The position numbers and the translations under genes are program-made. Below are positions 35,396 through 44,483 of a stretch of 64,000 nucleotides of DNA, piece by piece (positions within the stretch are counted from its first letter, which is position 1; each line of letters starts with the position of its first letter). Source of the DNA: Bacillota bacterium (GTDB taxonomy: Bacteria; Bacillota; Clostridia; Lachnospirales; Lachnospiraceae); NCBI GenBank assembly GCA_023393095.1, contig JAEWMT010000135.1:1-64000 (forward strand), in the 5' to 3' direction. The notes beneath the pieces are model-generated. The model was not told the origin of the DNA, searched no databases, and was given only the letters and a program-made list of their open reading frames with translations.

Positions 35396-36244
35396 TTACT
35401 TTGTTTCTTCAAAAGTATCTAGTATATACTTTGCTACAGTATAGATATCCGGTTTTAAAATCTCATTATTATCGGTAACAGTTACGCCAATACAATAATT
35501 GTCTATATAAAGTATATAACCTGTTTGCTTAAAGGATTTATTTGAAAGAGCTACTATATAATCTACTTCAAAGGCCATTCCTTTCTTTGTTTCAAAGTCA
35601 CTAGTCTTAAATTCTGATATTTTAGCATCCATACCGGCATCTACGAATTGGGACTTGATTAAATCTTCCGTATAGGTTAAAGCTAGAATATTTTTGATAT
35701 TATCATATTTTGGTTGTGGAGTATTTGTCTTCTGAGCTATTATGGTGATATTCGATGTCCCCACTGTTATATCAGCTGTAGTCGGATAAAGTAATGCCAT
35801 TAAACTTCCATCCGCCTGTTTAGTATCCTTATGGGTCCAGTTTTTTGGAATAATGGCGCTGAATTTATCAAAATCAGCTTCCTTTGCATTAAAAGGTGCG
35901 TTCTTAATATCAGGATTATCCTTAACAGTAATATTACAAATATATTTTTTCTTATTTAGCGTTGCGGTGATTTTGGTGCTACCTTTCTTAATCGCAGTAA
36001 CCTTTCCTGCATTGCTTACAGTAGCAATTGATTTATTACTAGTTGTCCAAGTAGCTTTCTTACTCGTTCCTAAGAGCTTAAGTTTAGTTGAATTTCCTAC
36101 TTCAAGAGTTATAGATTTCTGGCTTATTTTGATTGTTGCTGCCTGAACCACAGTATAATTTATACTTGGCAGTGAAATTGGTACTGCTAGTGATAGAACT
36201 AGGACTAATGCAAAAATTTTGTACAAACTTTTTAAATGTTTCAT
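35396..36244 (-). CDS. secreted protein with BIG_2 (bacterial Ig-like) domain
   Basis: A 282-residue protein with a clear signal peptide (basic start, hydrophobic core LVLVLSLAVPI, cleavage near VQAA at about 36). Residues 37-107 form an Ig-like group 2 domain: ITLEVGNSTKLKL, ATWTTSNKSIATVS, GKVTAIKKGSTKITAT. The C-terminal half (about 110-282) is a compact domain with PKNWTHKD and GMAFEVDYIV, reminiscent of DcrB/PsbP-like folds, but I cannot name it surely. The start ATG has GAGAGG nine bases upstream. It stands alone and is probably bound to the cell wall or released. Confidence 0.82.
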   Translation of the reverse strand: MKHLKSLYKIFALVLVLSLAVPISLPSINYTVVQAATIKISQKSITLEVGNSTKLKLLGTSKKATWTTSNKSIATVSNAGKVTAIKKGSTKITATLNKKKYICNITVKDNPDIKNAPFNAKEADFDKFSAIIPKNWTHKDTKQADGSLMALLYPTTADITVGTSNITIIAQKTNTPQPKYDNIKNILALTYTEDLIKSQFVDAGMDAKISEFKTSDFETKKGMAFEVDYIVALSNKSFKQTGYILYIDNYCIGVTVTDNNEILKPDIYTVAKYILDTFEETK

Positions 36245-36326
36245 ATATTTTTTCCTCTCTTTTGATATATTTATTATATAGCAAAAAGAACACTTAATTC
36301 AATAAAATTTTACAATTATGGAAAAT

Positions 36327-36962
36327 TTAAAGGTATTTAATAGGGTTATCGAAAATGTCTTGAATAATATTATAATAATATCCTATATGTATTCCATCAA
36401 CTAAGGCATGATGTGCCTGTACGGATATGGGTAACTTAACCCTGCCGTTTTCATCAAAGAATTTACCCCATGATATTCTTGGTATGCTGTCAACCGGATT
36501 CATTTGAATAGGATGAGAGATGTTCGTAAAAGAAATCCAAGGGATACTTGTAATGTATAATAAATCATCACGTCCAGGTTCATCTTGAATATTGATGTTA
36601 CTTTTTACTCTTTCGATTTCCTTTTGTGTATTGTTGCGAAAATCCTGAAAATTCTCTAAATAGTTTGAGGTACAAAAACTAAAAACTTCTCCATCAGTCA
36701 TTACAGTAAAGGAAGGGCTTACTATTTCATGCTCAATTACTTTGTCTTCTCTTATACGAAAGCGGAATTCTTTTATGCTGTTTGCCGTTTTGGTAGAAGC
36801 GTATAAAACTGATATAAAAAATGGTAATTCATTTTCCTTAATAAACCGATAGAAGTTGGTTATATCTAAGTTTGCACAAATACTAAAATGTGGGTAATCT
36901 AGTTGCTTGAAATAATTATAATGATCTTTCCTTTTCCAGTTTTCTATGTCTTTAAACTTCAT
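36327..36962 (-). CDS. type A chloramphenicol O-acetyltransferase-like protein
   Basis: A 211-residue member of the CAT trimeric acetyltransferase family, which moves acetyl from acetyl-CoA to the 3-hydroxyl of chloramphenicol. The active-site motif VQAHHALVDGIHIG near residues 182-195 holds the catalytic His and structural Asp, and SIPWISFTNISHP near 140-152 matches the conserved SxPWxxFT block. Family length is 210-220, so the gene is complete. GGAGTG lies eight bases before the ATG. No mobile element with a transposase is next to it, so it seems to be a resident gene; whether it gives resistance is unknown because xenobiotic-acetyltransferase homologues of this type are common in clostridia. 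Confidence 0.9.
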   Translation of the reverse strand: MKFKDIENWKRKDHYNYFKQLDYPHFSICANLDITNFYRFIKENELPFFISVLYASTKTANSIKEFRFRIREDKVIEHEIVSPSFTVMTDGEVFSFCTSNYLENFQDFRNNTQKEIERVKSNINIQDEPGRDDLLYITSIPWISFTNISHPIQMNPVDSIPRISWGKFFDENGRVKLPISVQAHHALVDGIHIGYYYNIIQDIFDNPIKYL

Positions 36963-37201
36963 ATGTATATCACTCCGATTTTAATTTTATTCTAAGATTA
37001 GGGTGTTAAAAGTTAGATTTATGTAGTGAGATGAATATACGTGCATATGTATTCATCTGTTCGCCTTACCTTCAAGCGAAATTGACTATATATAAAGCTT
37101 TTATGTAAGGATCGCTTGAGCCGGTCTTCGCCATTGTAAAATAAATAATAACTATAAGTATTTATTATGGGAGACTAATTACTTCCATTTAATTAAGAAG
37201 T
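36963..37201. other. intergenic region with nested short inverted repeats
   Basis: Contains a 9-bp perfect inverted repeat at 37029-37058 (AGATGAATA / TATTCATCT) and an 8-bp one (TCAAGCGA / TCGCTTGA) at about 37071-37116. No T-run follows closely and no gene is seen. The first may end the small leftward gene at 37202. Confidence 0.35.
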
Positions 37202-37402
37202 TTAATTATCTTTCATATTATCTTTGTTCTTTTCAGTTATGGAATCACCTTCTTTTTTTCTGCTATATACAATTCCGAGACAAATAAAACAACATCCGAT
37301 AGGAATATATACTAAGTTTTTGCCTATTATTGAAGAAATAAAGAATAAGATTGCAGCAAGGAAATATAGTAACGCTGTAATTCTTTTTGATTTTTTCATC
37401 AT
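37202..37402 (-). CDS. small two-helix membrane protein
   Basis: A 66-residue protein with two hydrophobic segments (ITALLYFLAAILFFISSII and VYIPIGCCFICLGIVY) and a charged C-terminal tail. GAGGGGG lies next to a double ATG (37402 and 37399); the second is better spaced. No family recognised. It is alone on its strand. Confidence 0.6.
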   Translation of the reverse strand: MMKKSKRITALLYFLAAILFFISSIIGKNLVYIPIGCCFICLGIVYSRKKEGDSITEKNKDNMKDN

Positions 37403-37582
37403 ACCCCCTCATCCTAATATAATTTTTTATACTACCAAGGACTTAAGTAATCACTAATGATATTGCTCTAAATTTAGATACCTTCTATAATTAAGTGATT
37501 TTATTATTTTATAACATATTATAATAAAATACAAATATTTCACATTATATTGAAAAAGTTAATATGTATGTCAAATCATTAT

Positions 37583-37650
37583 ATGGCTTTGCAACTTAAT
37601 AAAATAAAAATATACAAATGAAACATATATGATAATATATAGATATACAT
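37583..37650 (+). promoter_or_regulatory. promoter-bearing direct repeat, copy 1
   Basis: TTGCAA, 16 bases, TATACA, within about 65 bases that recur 720 bp downstream at 38302-38370 with about 80% identity by eye. This copy is upstream of the lipoprotein gene at 37694. Confidence 0.5.
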
Positions 37651-37693
37651 TATCTTTATAATATCTGCGATTTGAAATTATTAAGTTTAGGGG

Positions 37694-38110
37694 ATGATTG
37701 AATTCAAAAACAAAAAATTCATTTTATTTGGATTGACAATTCTTTCATGTACGCTAGGTGGATGTAGTTCAGATAAACATATCATATCTGCATCAACAAT
37801 ATTTACTCCACAAATCAAACATACAATGTCAGAAATTATCTATTATGCTAATGATGATGGGATTAAATTAAAAGATAAAAAAGATATGGATAAATTATAT
37901 AATTTGCTAAGCTCTTTATCGTTGACAGAAGCATCAATAAATGAAGCAAAATTAGATGGCGGAATTGATATGGATATTGTAACTGATGAATCAACTCTAA
38001 AATTTCATATAATTTCGAAGATAATTTCGATAAATAGTGTAACATATTTTTATGATAATAAGGATGTTATGTCTGATATTACAGAAATATATGAACCGTA
38101 TTTTAAGTAA
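37694..38110 (+). CDS. small predicted lipoprotein
   Basis: A 138-residue protein with a lipoprotein signal: hydrophobic FILFGLTILSCTLGGC, lipobox LGGC with the cysteine near residue 24. The mature part is acidic at first and contains IIYYANDDGIKL and SEPYF-like ending EIYEPYFK; no family is recognised. The start is uncertain because the best ribosome-like bases (AGGGG) abut the ATG. It shares an upstream repeated promoter sequence with the YccF gene at 38469. Confidence 0.6.
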   Translation: MIEFKNKKFILFGLTILSCTLGGCSSDKHIISASTIFTPQIKHTMSEIIYYANDDGIKLKDKKDMDKLYNLLSSLSLTEASINEAKLDGGIDMDIVTDESTLKFHIISKIISINSVTYFYDNKDVMSDITEIYEPYFK

Positions 38111-38233
38111 TTTTATTAGAAAATTAAAGAATGATCTATGGAATAGGATTAGTTTATAAAGATAGGATTTATCAAATGAATAAGATGATTTAAATTTAAT
38201 AAGTTTGATGCTTGCAGTTGTTCTTTACATCGA

Positions 38234-38280
38234 AAAGCAGTTGAAAGAAATTCAGGCTTCTTGCAACTGCTTTTATATAT
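38234..38280 (+). terminator. terminator after the lipoprotein gene
   Basis: AAGCAGTTG and CAACTGCTT arms, extended by AAAGAA/TTCTT with a bulge, followed by TTTATATA. Confidence 0.6.
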
Positions 38281-38301
38281 GTCAATAGATTTTTCATATC
38301 A

Positions 38302-38370
38302 ATGCCTTTGTAACTTAATAAGAATAAGGTTATACAAATGAAGAATATATGATATTATATAGAAAACTGT
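38302..38370 (+). promoter_or_regulatory. promoter-bearing direct repeat, copy 2
   Basis: TTGTAA, 17 bases, TATACA; second copy of the repeat at 37583. It precedes the YccF gene by about 100 bases. Confidence 0.5.
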
Positions 38371-38468
38371 ATTAATATCTTATTATATAAGTTGGTCTTA
38401 TACAGTTATCTTTAGAGAATGATTTATGTAAGCTTCTTAGAATTATTTTAATAACGGAGGATATAAAT

Positions 38469-38834
38469 ATGGGTTGCTTGGGCAATTTCATCTGGTTTAT
38501 CTGCGGTGGTTTCTTAAGCGGTCTTAGCTGGCTGCTGGTGGGACTTTTATGGTGTATCACAATTATCGGCATACCGGTTGGACTTCAATGTTTTAAACTG
38601 GCAGAGATGAGTTTCTTCCCTTTTGGAAAAGAGGTAAGGTACGGTGGTGGTGCCGGTTCCTTTTTGCTGAACATATTATGGATAATCTTTTCCGGACTTT
38701 TTTTGGCTATTGAATCAGCAGTGTTTGGTCTTATTCTTTGCATCACCATAATCGGAATTCCTTTTGGACTTCAGCACTTTAAGATTGCAAAGCTTGCATT
38801 GATGCCCTTTGGAGCAACGATTGAAAGACACTGA
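38469..38834 (+). CDS. YccF-family inner membrane protein
   Basis: A 121-residue membrane protein made of two similar halves, each with two hydrophobic segments and the motif CITIIGIP[VF]GLQ[CH]FK followed by a basic-hydrophobic [SA]xxPFG. This double YccF domain is diagnostic of the family (formerly DUF307). Function is not established; in E. coli it is a small inner-membrane protein. Start is ATG with GGAGG about nine bases upstream. Confidence 0.9.
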   Translation: MGCLGNFIWFICGGFLSGLSWLLVGLLWCITIIGIPVGLQCFKLAEMSFFPFGKEVRYGGGAGSFLLNILWIIFSGLFLAIESAVFGLILCITIIGIPFGLQHFKIAKLALMPFGATIERH

Positions 38835-38946
38835 CAGAGCGCTGGTATCATGCCGCTTGGGTAAAAACCATGGCTATATCCATGGGTATAAGAAATACTG
38901 AAGAAGATTTTAAGCTGATTTTAATCTAATCTTAATTCACACCGTA

Positions 38947-38974
38947 TTGCATTTTTTTACAATGAGAGTATATT
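38947..38974 (+). promoter_or_regulatory. candidate promoter of the SPFH gene
   Basis: TTGCAT, 16-base spacer, TATATT; 40 bases before the start codon at 39015. Confidence 0.45.
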
Positions 38975-39014
38975 AATCTTATAATTAAAATTTAAATTAA
39001 GAAGGAGCAGATTT

Positions 39015-41024
39015 ATGAGTCCAGCAGTAATAATTTCTTTGATTGTTATTGGATCTTTTTTTGCATTGTACCTACTGATTTTTGTAATACTAGGTTTAAG
39101 AGTAATCTCTTCCGATCAGGTAGCAGTGGTAGAGAAGTGGTGGAGTTTTAAGGGATCATTAAAAGATTCCATTATCGCACTTAACGGAGAAGCTGGTTAT
39201 TCACCAAATTTACTTCGTGGTGGTATCCATTTTAAATCAGCTTTAATGTATAAAATCCACAAATACCCTCTAATTACAATACCTCAGGGCCAGATTGCTT
39301 ATATCTTTGCAAGGGATGGTAAGCCGCTTACACCGATTCAGACTCTCGGTAAAGTAGTTCCGGAAGCTAATAATTTCCAGGATGTAACCGGATTCCTTAG
39401 AAATGGCGGTCAGAGAGGACAGCAGAGAGGGATACTAAGAGAAGGTACATATGCAATTAATTTAGCACAGTTTATTGTCATAACACCAGGTGAAATCAAA
39501 GCAATCTTCAATAGCTCCAAGAGTGAACGAATGGAACTTGTAAGCATGCAAAAAACCTTGCTTGAAAGAAATGCTTTCAGCCCGGTTATTATCATGGGCC
39601 ATGGAGGTGAAGCAAGCGATAATATGGGAATTGTAACCGTCCATGATGGCTCTTCTCTGCCAGAAGGTGAAATCATCGCACCTTATGTAGGAGAAGCTCA
39701 TGCGAGCTTCCAGGATCCAGAGAAATTCCTAGAGTTGAACGGAAAACGTGGTAAACAGATTCAGGTACTGACCGATGGTACTTACTACATCAACCGTTTG
39801 TTTGCTACTGTAGAATTCAGACCGAAGACTGTGGTTCCTATCGGTTATGTAGGAGTTGTTGTTTCCTTCTTTGGTAGAGAGGGAGTTGATACCTCAGGTT
39901 CCGATTATAAGCATGGTGAGCTGGTAGAGGAAGGCTGCAAGGGTGTTCTGGCAAAGCCGTTAATGCCGGGTAAATATGCATTTAATACCGATGCTGGTAA
40001 AGTAGTGCTTGTACCAACCATTAACATCATTTTAAAATGGAACAAAGATGAGACCGGTTCCCATAAATATGATGAAAACCTTACGGAAGTAGATATTATT
40101 ACAAAGGATGCTTTCGAGCCATCCCTGCCTTTATCCGTCGTTATGCACATTGATTATAAGCAGGCGCCATGGGTGATCCAGCGCTTTGGGGATATCAACA
40201 TGCTGGTTAACCAGTCTCTCGATCCACTGGTTAGTGCTTATTTTAAAGATGTAGCACAGACAAAGACATTAATCGAGCTGATTCAGGAACGTAGTGCAAT
40301 ACGTGAGAGAGCTCTTGGCGAGATGAAGGAAAAATTTGCGAAATATAATCTGCAGCTCGAGGAAGTATTAATTGGAACACCAAATTCAGCAGTAGCCGAT
40401 GTTCAGATAGAAAATATCTTAACTCAGTTACGTGAGAGACAGATTGCTGAGGAAAAGAAAGTAACCTACCAGAAGCAACAGTCTGCAGCAGAAAGTGAAA
40501 AATCCTTGCGTGAGGCTCAAGCAATCGCTGAACAGCAGAGCTTCCTTACTAAATCCAAGATTCAAATTGATATTGAGCGTAATAATGGTGCCGCTCTTGC
40601 AAGTAAGGCGGAACAGGAAGCAAATCAGATCGTAGCTCTTGCAAAAGCAAATTCTTCAAGAATTACCTTGGAAGGCGAAGCAGAAGCTTCTAAGGAATCT
40701 AATATCGGTTTGGCGAAAGCCCGCGCAATTGATGCACAGGTTAAAGCATACGGTGGTGCAGAATTCCGTGTTATCCAGGAAGTTACAGATAAACTATCAG
40801 ATGCAATCAAGAGTGCCAAGGTTGATATTGTACCAAAGACCGTAGTAAATATGGGAGGTAATGATAAAGATAATTCCAACAGTACAATTCTGGACTCCTT
40901 ACTAAAATTCATTACATTAGAGAAGTTGGGAGTAAAAGTGAATGAGAATTCAGATGTATCCTTAGAGTTGGTAGCTCCAACAAAGGAAAGCGCTCCGGTT
41001 ACTGAAGCTGAAATAAAAAAATAG
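39015..41024 (+). CDS. SPFH/Band 7 (flotillin-like) membrane protein
   Basis: A 669-residue protein with one N-terminal membrane segment (residues 4-28), an SPFH region with an inserted, glycine-rich part (about 30-300), then the band-7 core (SLPLSVVMHIDYKQAPWVIQ near 375) and a long alanine/glutamate-rich coiled coil (about 480-610) typical of flotillins (SEKSLREAQAIAEQQ). SPFH proteins form membrane scaffolds. No NfeD partner gene is next to it. The start has GGAGCAG about seven bases before ATG. It is transcribed alone and closed by a strong terminator. Confidence 0.85.
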   Translation: MSPAVIISLIVIGSFFALYLLIFVILGLRVISSDQVAVVEKWWSFKGSLKDSIIALNGEAGYSPNLLRGGIHFKSALMYKIHKYPLITIPQGQIAYIFARDGKPLTPIQTLGKVVPEANNFQDVTGFLRNGGQRGQQRGILREGTYAINLAQFIVITPGEIKAIFNSSKSERMELVSMQKTLLERNAFSPVIIMGHGGEASDNMGIVTVHDGSSLPEGEIIAPYVGEAHASFQDPEKFLELNGKRGKQIQVLTDGTYYINRLFATVEFRPKTVVPIGYVGVVVSFFGREGVDTSGSDYKHGELVEEGCKGVLAKPLMPGKYAFNTDAGKVVLVPTINIILKWNKDETGSHKYDENLTEVDIITKDAFEPSLPLSVVMHIDYKQAPWVIQRFGDINMLVNQSLDPLVSAYFKDVAQTKTLIELIQERSAIRERALGEMKEKFAKYNLQLEEVLIGTPNSAVADVQIENILTQLRERQIAEEKKVTYQKQQSAAESEKSLREAQAIAEQQSFLTKSKIQIDIERNNGAALASKAEQEANQIVALAKANSSRITLEGEAEASKESNIGLAKARAIDAQVKAYGGAEFRVIQEVTDKLSDAIKSAKVDIVPKTVVNMGGNDKDNSNSTILDSLLKFITLEKLGVKVNENSDVSLELVAPTKESAPVTEAEIKK

Positions 41025-41044
41025 GAGTTAAATTAATATAAAAG

Positions 41045-41095
41045 CTCCTCTTTTGATGGCAGATTAAATTCTGACGATCAAAAGAGGAGTTTTTT
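41045..41095 (+). terminator. terminator of the SPFH gene
   Basis: CTCCTCTTTTGAT and ATCAAAAGAGGAG form a perfect 13-bp stem (inner CAGA/TCTG adds pairs), followed by six T. Confidence 0.9.
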
Positions 41096-41139
41096 AATAA
41101 CTAAATCTTATATTTACTTCAAGTACTACGAATAAGCTT

Positions 41140-41808
41140 TTATCTCACTATCAAATTTCTGGAAGGAGATGCTGCATGAAGTCTTGATTTGCTTTTCAAT
41201 TGATCTCCTTGTTTTCTTGCGATATATTTCGGCAGAAGATTATTCTTCTCATTGAATTTACATCCATAAAGGAAAGCTTTCAGGTGGCTTAATTCTTCCT
41301 TTCTGACAATGATTCCAGAAAGGGATATTATGTATTTATTATCTCTAATTTTCAAACGAAATGTCCGGTCGATATCCAAATCTTCTTTGGTTACAAAAGC
41401 AACCCCACTTTCACTGAGGTCCTTTATCAATACATCAATTGCTGAAGGTCCGGAGACCGTATTAATATAAAGAGGCATATTTTCGCCAATATAAAGGCGA
41501 TAGGCTTCTCTTCGGTTATGAGGTTTGCCATCGCCAAAGACATCAATTTTATGATAGACCTCACTATCGAATCTTACCAGACTGATGCGAACATTATCCC
41601 ATATATAAAGCTTTCCATCATCCTTATACATAAAATTAACCATACAATTTTCTGAAAAACCTACAGTCTGATTATCTACTTTTATGCCATGGACTAAAAC
41701 GGAATCATTCATAATATAAGCAATCGTACTTTTAAAATTAATACATTTTCCATTTAACCTTACATCGAGTTCTATCGATGCTCCAATAGACATTTCGCCA
41801 GTTTTCAT
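41140..41808 (-). CDS. PilZ-domain protein, YcgR-like
   Basis: A 222-residue protein with an N-terminal YcgR-type beta domain (about 1-95) and a C-terminal PilZ domain. The c-di-GMP-binding signature is visible: RREAYRLYIG (RxxxR, about 98-107) and IKDLSESGVAFV (DxSxxG, about 128-139). YcgR proteins slow the flagellar motor when c-di-GMP is high. The tail is basic and Ser/Arg-rich. GGGGGA precedes ATG. A second, shorter PilZ gene is at 53314. No diguanylate cyclase gene is in the window. Confidence 0.9.
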   Translation of the reverse strand: MKTGEMSIGASIELDVRLNGKCINFKSTIAYIMNDSVLVHGIKVDNQTVGFSENCMVNFMYKDDGKLYIWDNVRISLVRFDSEVYHKIDVFGDGKPHNRREAYRLYIGENMPLYINTVSGPSAIDVLIKDLSESGVAFVTKEDLDIDRTFRLKIRDNKYIISLSGIIVRKEELSHLKAFLYGCKFNEKNNLLPKYIARKQGDQLKSKSRLHAASPSRNLIVR

Positions 41809-41838
41809 TATTAATCCCCCAAATAAAACATATTCACT

Positions 41839-41989
41839 AGGTAATTGCGAAACTATATAGTTTTTGGAATTGTATACACAGCAGATACATATTTCTCCGC
41901 TCCAACGCTTCCTACGGGCTTAACTTCCGCTCCGAAATAGTATTTACTATGTATACAATATCTTCAATTTATGAGTTTCGCAATTACCT
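41839..41989. mobile_element. 151-bp MITE-like element, AGGTAATTGC family, copy 1
   Basis: Perfect 16-bp terminal inverted repeats AGGTAATTGCGAAACT, extending imperfectly to about 45 bases. Bases next to the ends give TA on both sides, as expected for a TA target duplication. No coding capacity. A shorter relative is at 47331. Confidence 0.7.
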
Positions 41990-42266
41990 AAAACATATCC
42001 GCATTAGTATGTTACATATATTATTTACATACCTTAACACTAATTTAGCATTTATTATTACCAATTATTTGACCCCAAAGTTATTTTATAACAACTTTGG
42101 TAAAATGTACATAGTATTTTTAAAATTATTTGATTATTCTTATCAATTGTCGAGCGAATTGTAAAGAATGTAGAATTTTAAAAATATCGTAGATTAAAGC
42201 ATATCAATTACTGCATTTTAGCTGCGAATTCGTGCTTTTCTAATATCAATTACTGCTTTTTTATAG

Positions 42267-42295
42267 TTGACAAAGGATAATACTGCTGTTATTAT
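42267..42295 (+). promoter_or_regulatory. sigma-A promoter of glnA
   Basis: TTGACA (42267-42272), 17-base spacer, TATTAT (42290-42295). The transcript would start near 42302, giving a leader of about 220 bases. Confidence 0.7.
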
Positions 42296-42301
42296 CTTAG
42301 T

Positions 42302-42524
42302 TAATATGGGGCAAAGAAGTCTGATACATGAATTCTTTGTCCATTTTTAATTCATAGGAAGTAATATCCTATCAAAGAATAAGTACTCCGTGCAGGATGT
42401 GCACCTCGCTAAAAGGAAGTATGTTACTGCGTAACCCGCTCGGGTATGGAGAATGTGCTCAGCACATTCTTTATTCATTAATTAAGAAATACAATTCATA
42501 TAATACTAATAAGGAGTGGTGAAA
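42302..42524 (+). promoter_or_regulatory. structured glnA leader with two terminator-like hairpins
   Basis: The first hairpin (42308-42342; GGGGCAAAGAA arm with TTCTTTGTCC) begins right after the predicted transcription start and ends in ATTTTTAATT. A second (GAATGTG / CACATTC, about 42451-42470) ends in TTTATTC. Between them lie short palindromes (GTGCA / TGCAC; GTTAC / GTAAC; CCCG / CGGG). This looks like an attenuated leader. Because an ANTAR protein, a class of RNA-binding antiterminators, is encoded just after glnA, control by that protein is likely but not shown. Confidence 0.5.
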
Positions 42525-43856
42525 ATGAAGCATTATACGAAACAAGATATTTTCAGATTAGTCAAAGAAGACGATGTAGAATTTATAAGATTGCAGTTTA
42601 CCGACATTTTTGGAAACATGAAAAATACAGCTATTACCACCGGACAATTGGAAAAGGCTTTAAATAATGAATGTATGTTTGATGGATCTTCCATCGAAGG
42701 TTTTGTAAGAATTGAAGAATCTGATATGTTTTTACATCCGGATCTGGATACCTACGTAACATTTCCCTGGAGACCGCAGCAGGGTAAGGTGGCACGTTTT
42801 ATCTGTGATGTTTACACCTCAGAAGGTAAACCGTTTGAAGGAGATCCAAGATATATACTTCGAAAGGTAATAAAGGATGCGGCTGATATGGGGTATACCT
42901 TTAATGTCGGCCCGGAATTGGAATTTTTTCTGTTTAATATGGAAGAAAACGGTATGCCGACAACGGACACCAATGAAAAAGCAGGCTATTTCGATCTGGG
43001 ACCACTCGACTTTGGTGAAAACGCCAGACGAGATACGGTTCTTACACTTGAGGATATGGGGATATCAATTGATGCTTCGCATCATGAGGTGTCACCTGCA
43101 CAGCATGAAATTGATATTAAATACAGCGATGCTCTGTCAACCGCAGATAATATTATGACGTTTAAACTGGTAGCCCGTACAATTGCGAAACGTCACGGAT
43201 TACATGCTAGCTTTATGCCAAAGCCCAAATTTGGTATTGATGGTTCCGGTATGCATGTTAATATGTCGTTGAAAAAAGATGATAAGAATATTTTTGACGA
43301 TCCGACGGATTCCTTAGGATTAAGCAAAGAAGCATACTATTTCATGGCAGGTATTATGAAGCATGTAAAGAGTATGACTGCTATTACGAATCCTCTTATT
43401 AATTCTTATAAAAGACTGGTACCTAACTTTGAAGCTCCTGTATATGTTGCATGGTCTGCATCAAACCGCAGTCCTCTGATTCGTATCCCCGCAGGAAGAG
43501 GTGCATCAACAAGAATTGAGTTAAGATGTCCGGATCCTTCGGCAAATCCATATTTAACACTGGCAGTATGCCTTGCAGCCGGTTTGGATGGTATTAAGAA
43601 TAAAATGACTCCTCCGGAAAGTGTGGATAAAAATATATTTACATTGACGAATGAAGAAAGAGAAGCGTTAGGAGTACAGAGACTTCCGCTAAATCTCTGT
43701 GAAGCTATTACAGATATGGAAAATAGCGATTTTATGAAGAATGTTCTTGGTGAGCATTTAATTAAAAAATATATAGAAGCAAAAAAAGTAGAGTGGGAAG
43801 ATTACCGGACACAGGTTACTTCTTGGGAGCTTGATCAATATCTATACAGAATTTAA
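42525..43856 (+). CDS. glnA: glutamine synthetase, type I (GSI-alpha)
   Basis: A 443-residue glutamine synthetase, making glutamine from glutamate, ammonia and ATP as a dodecamer. Signatures: MFDGSSIEGFVRI (about 50-62), GPELEFFLF near 129, the NRSPLIRIPAGRG block near 322 and the ERLP-like end. The short length and lack of the adenylylation tyrosine (KNIFTLT where GSI-beta has a Tyr) fit the GSI-alpha form of Firmicutes. Start is ATG at 42525, eight bases after AAGGAG; a GTG nine bases earlier lies inside that site. Its neighbour 48 bases downstream is an ANTAR regulator, likely co-transcribed. Confidence 0.97.
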   Translation: MKHYTKQDIFRLVKEDDVEFIRLQFTDIFGNMKNTAITTGQLEKALNNECMFDGSSIEGFVRIEESDMFLHPDLDTYVTFPWRPQQGKVARFICDVYTSEGKPFEGDPRYILRKVIKDAADMGYTFNVGPELEFFLFNMEENGMPTTDTNEKAGYFDLGPLDFGENARRDTVLTLEDMGISIDASHHEVSPAQHEIDIKYSDALSTADNIMTFKLVARTIAKRHGLHASFMPKPKFGIDGSGMHVNMSLKKDDKNIFDDPTDSLGLSKEAYYFMAGIMKHVKSMTAITNPLINSYKRLVPNFEAPVYVAWSASNRSPLIRIPAGRGASTRIELRCPDPSANPYLTLAVCLAAGLDGIKNKMTPPESVDKNIFTLTNEEREALGVQRLPLNLCEAITDMENSDFMKNVLGEHLIKKYIEAKKVEWEDYRTQVTSWELDQYLYRI

Positions 43857-43904
43857 TCCGTTTCATTGAATTATGAAAATGAAAAGAAACGGAGGTGAAC
43901 AGAT

Positions 43905-44453
43905 GTGTATAGTGTCATAGTTGGATTCCCAAGATACGAGGATGCAAATAATATAAAAAATTTATTAGTTAGAAATGGTTTTAATTGCAGCGAATCGTGT
44001 ACTTTAGGATCACAGATAGTTTCTATGGCAAATGATTTAGATGAAGGAATCGTTGTTTGCGGCTATCGTTTTTCTGATATGCATTTTAGCGAATTGAATA
44101 ATTATTTGCCAAAAGGTTTTGAAATGCTTTTAATTGCTTCTCCTGAAAAGTTAGAGTTTTGTCAGGATAATAATATCGTCTGTTTACCAATGCCGATCAA
44201 AACGCATGATTTGTTAAATACGATTCAGATGATGTCTTATCAATATCAGCGTAAGAAAAAGAAGGAAAGAGATAAGCCAAAGGAAAGAACTGAGGAGGAG
44301 AAAGCACTAATCAGAAAGGCAAAAATGGTATTGATGGATCGAAATAATATGACAGAAGAGGAAGCGCATCGGTATTTGCAGAAAACAAGTATGGACAGTG
44401 GTACTAATCTGGTGGAAATGTCAGAAATGGTACTGAAGATGTTTTATACGTAG
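43905..44453 (+). CDS. ANTAR-domain regulator with degenerate receiver
   Basis: A 182-residue protein. Residues 1-110 have the order of a response-regulator receiver but lack the phosphate-accepting Asp (IVVCGYRFSDM where receivers read VVLDxxMPDM), so it may be a pseudo-receiver. A basic linker (KKKKERDKPKER, about 117-128) leads to an ANTAR domain (about 132-180): ALIRKAKMVLMDRNNMTEE and AHRYLQKTSMD. ANTAR proteins bind paired hairpins in nascent RNA and prevent termination; in Clostridia they often control nitrogen genes. The gene starts at GTG with GGAGGTG seven bases before. glnA upstream and gltB further on both have attenuator-like leaders in this window. Confidence 0.88.
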   Translation: MYSVIVGFPRYEDANNIKNLLVRNGFNCSESCTLGSQIVSMANDLDEGIVVCGYRFSDMHFSELNNYLPKGFEMLLIASPEKLEFCQDNNIVCLPMPIKTHDLLNTIQMMSYQYQRKKKKERDKPKERTEEEKALIRKAKMVLMDRNNMTEEEAHRYLQKTSMDSGTNLVEMSEMVLKMFYT

Positions 44454-44483
44454 GATTTTGAGGCACCGGGATTTAGGTGTTGT

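Noticed and set aside
35178..35444. 88-codon plus-strand and 102-codon minus-strand frames over the element after prfC
   Set aside because: They cover the long hairpin, so both strands stay open by symmetry; no ribosome site or family match.
41949..42164. 71-codon frame on the plus strand
   Set aside because: It begins inside the inverted-repeat element, has no ribosome site, and its product resembles translated AT-rich spacer.
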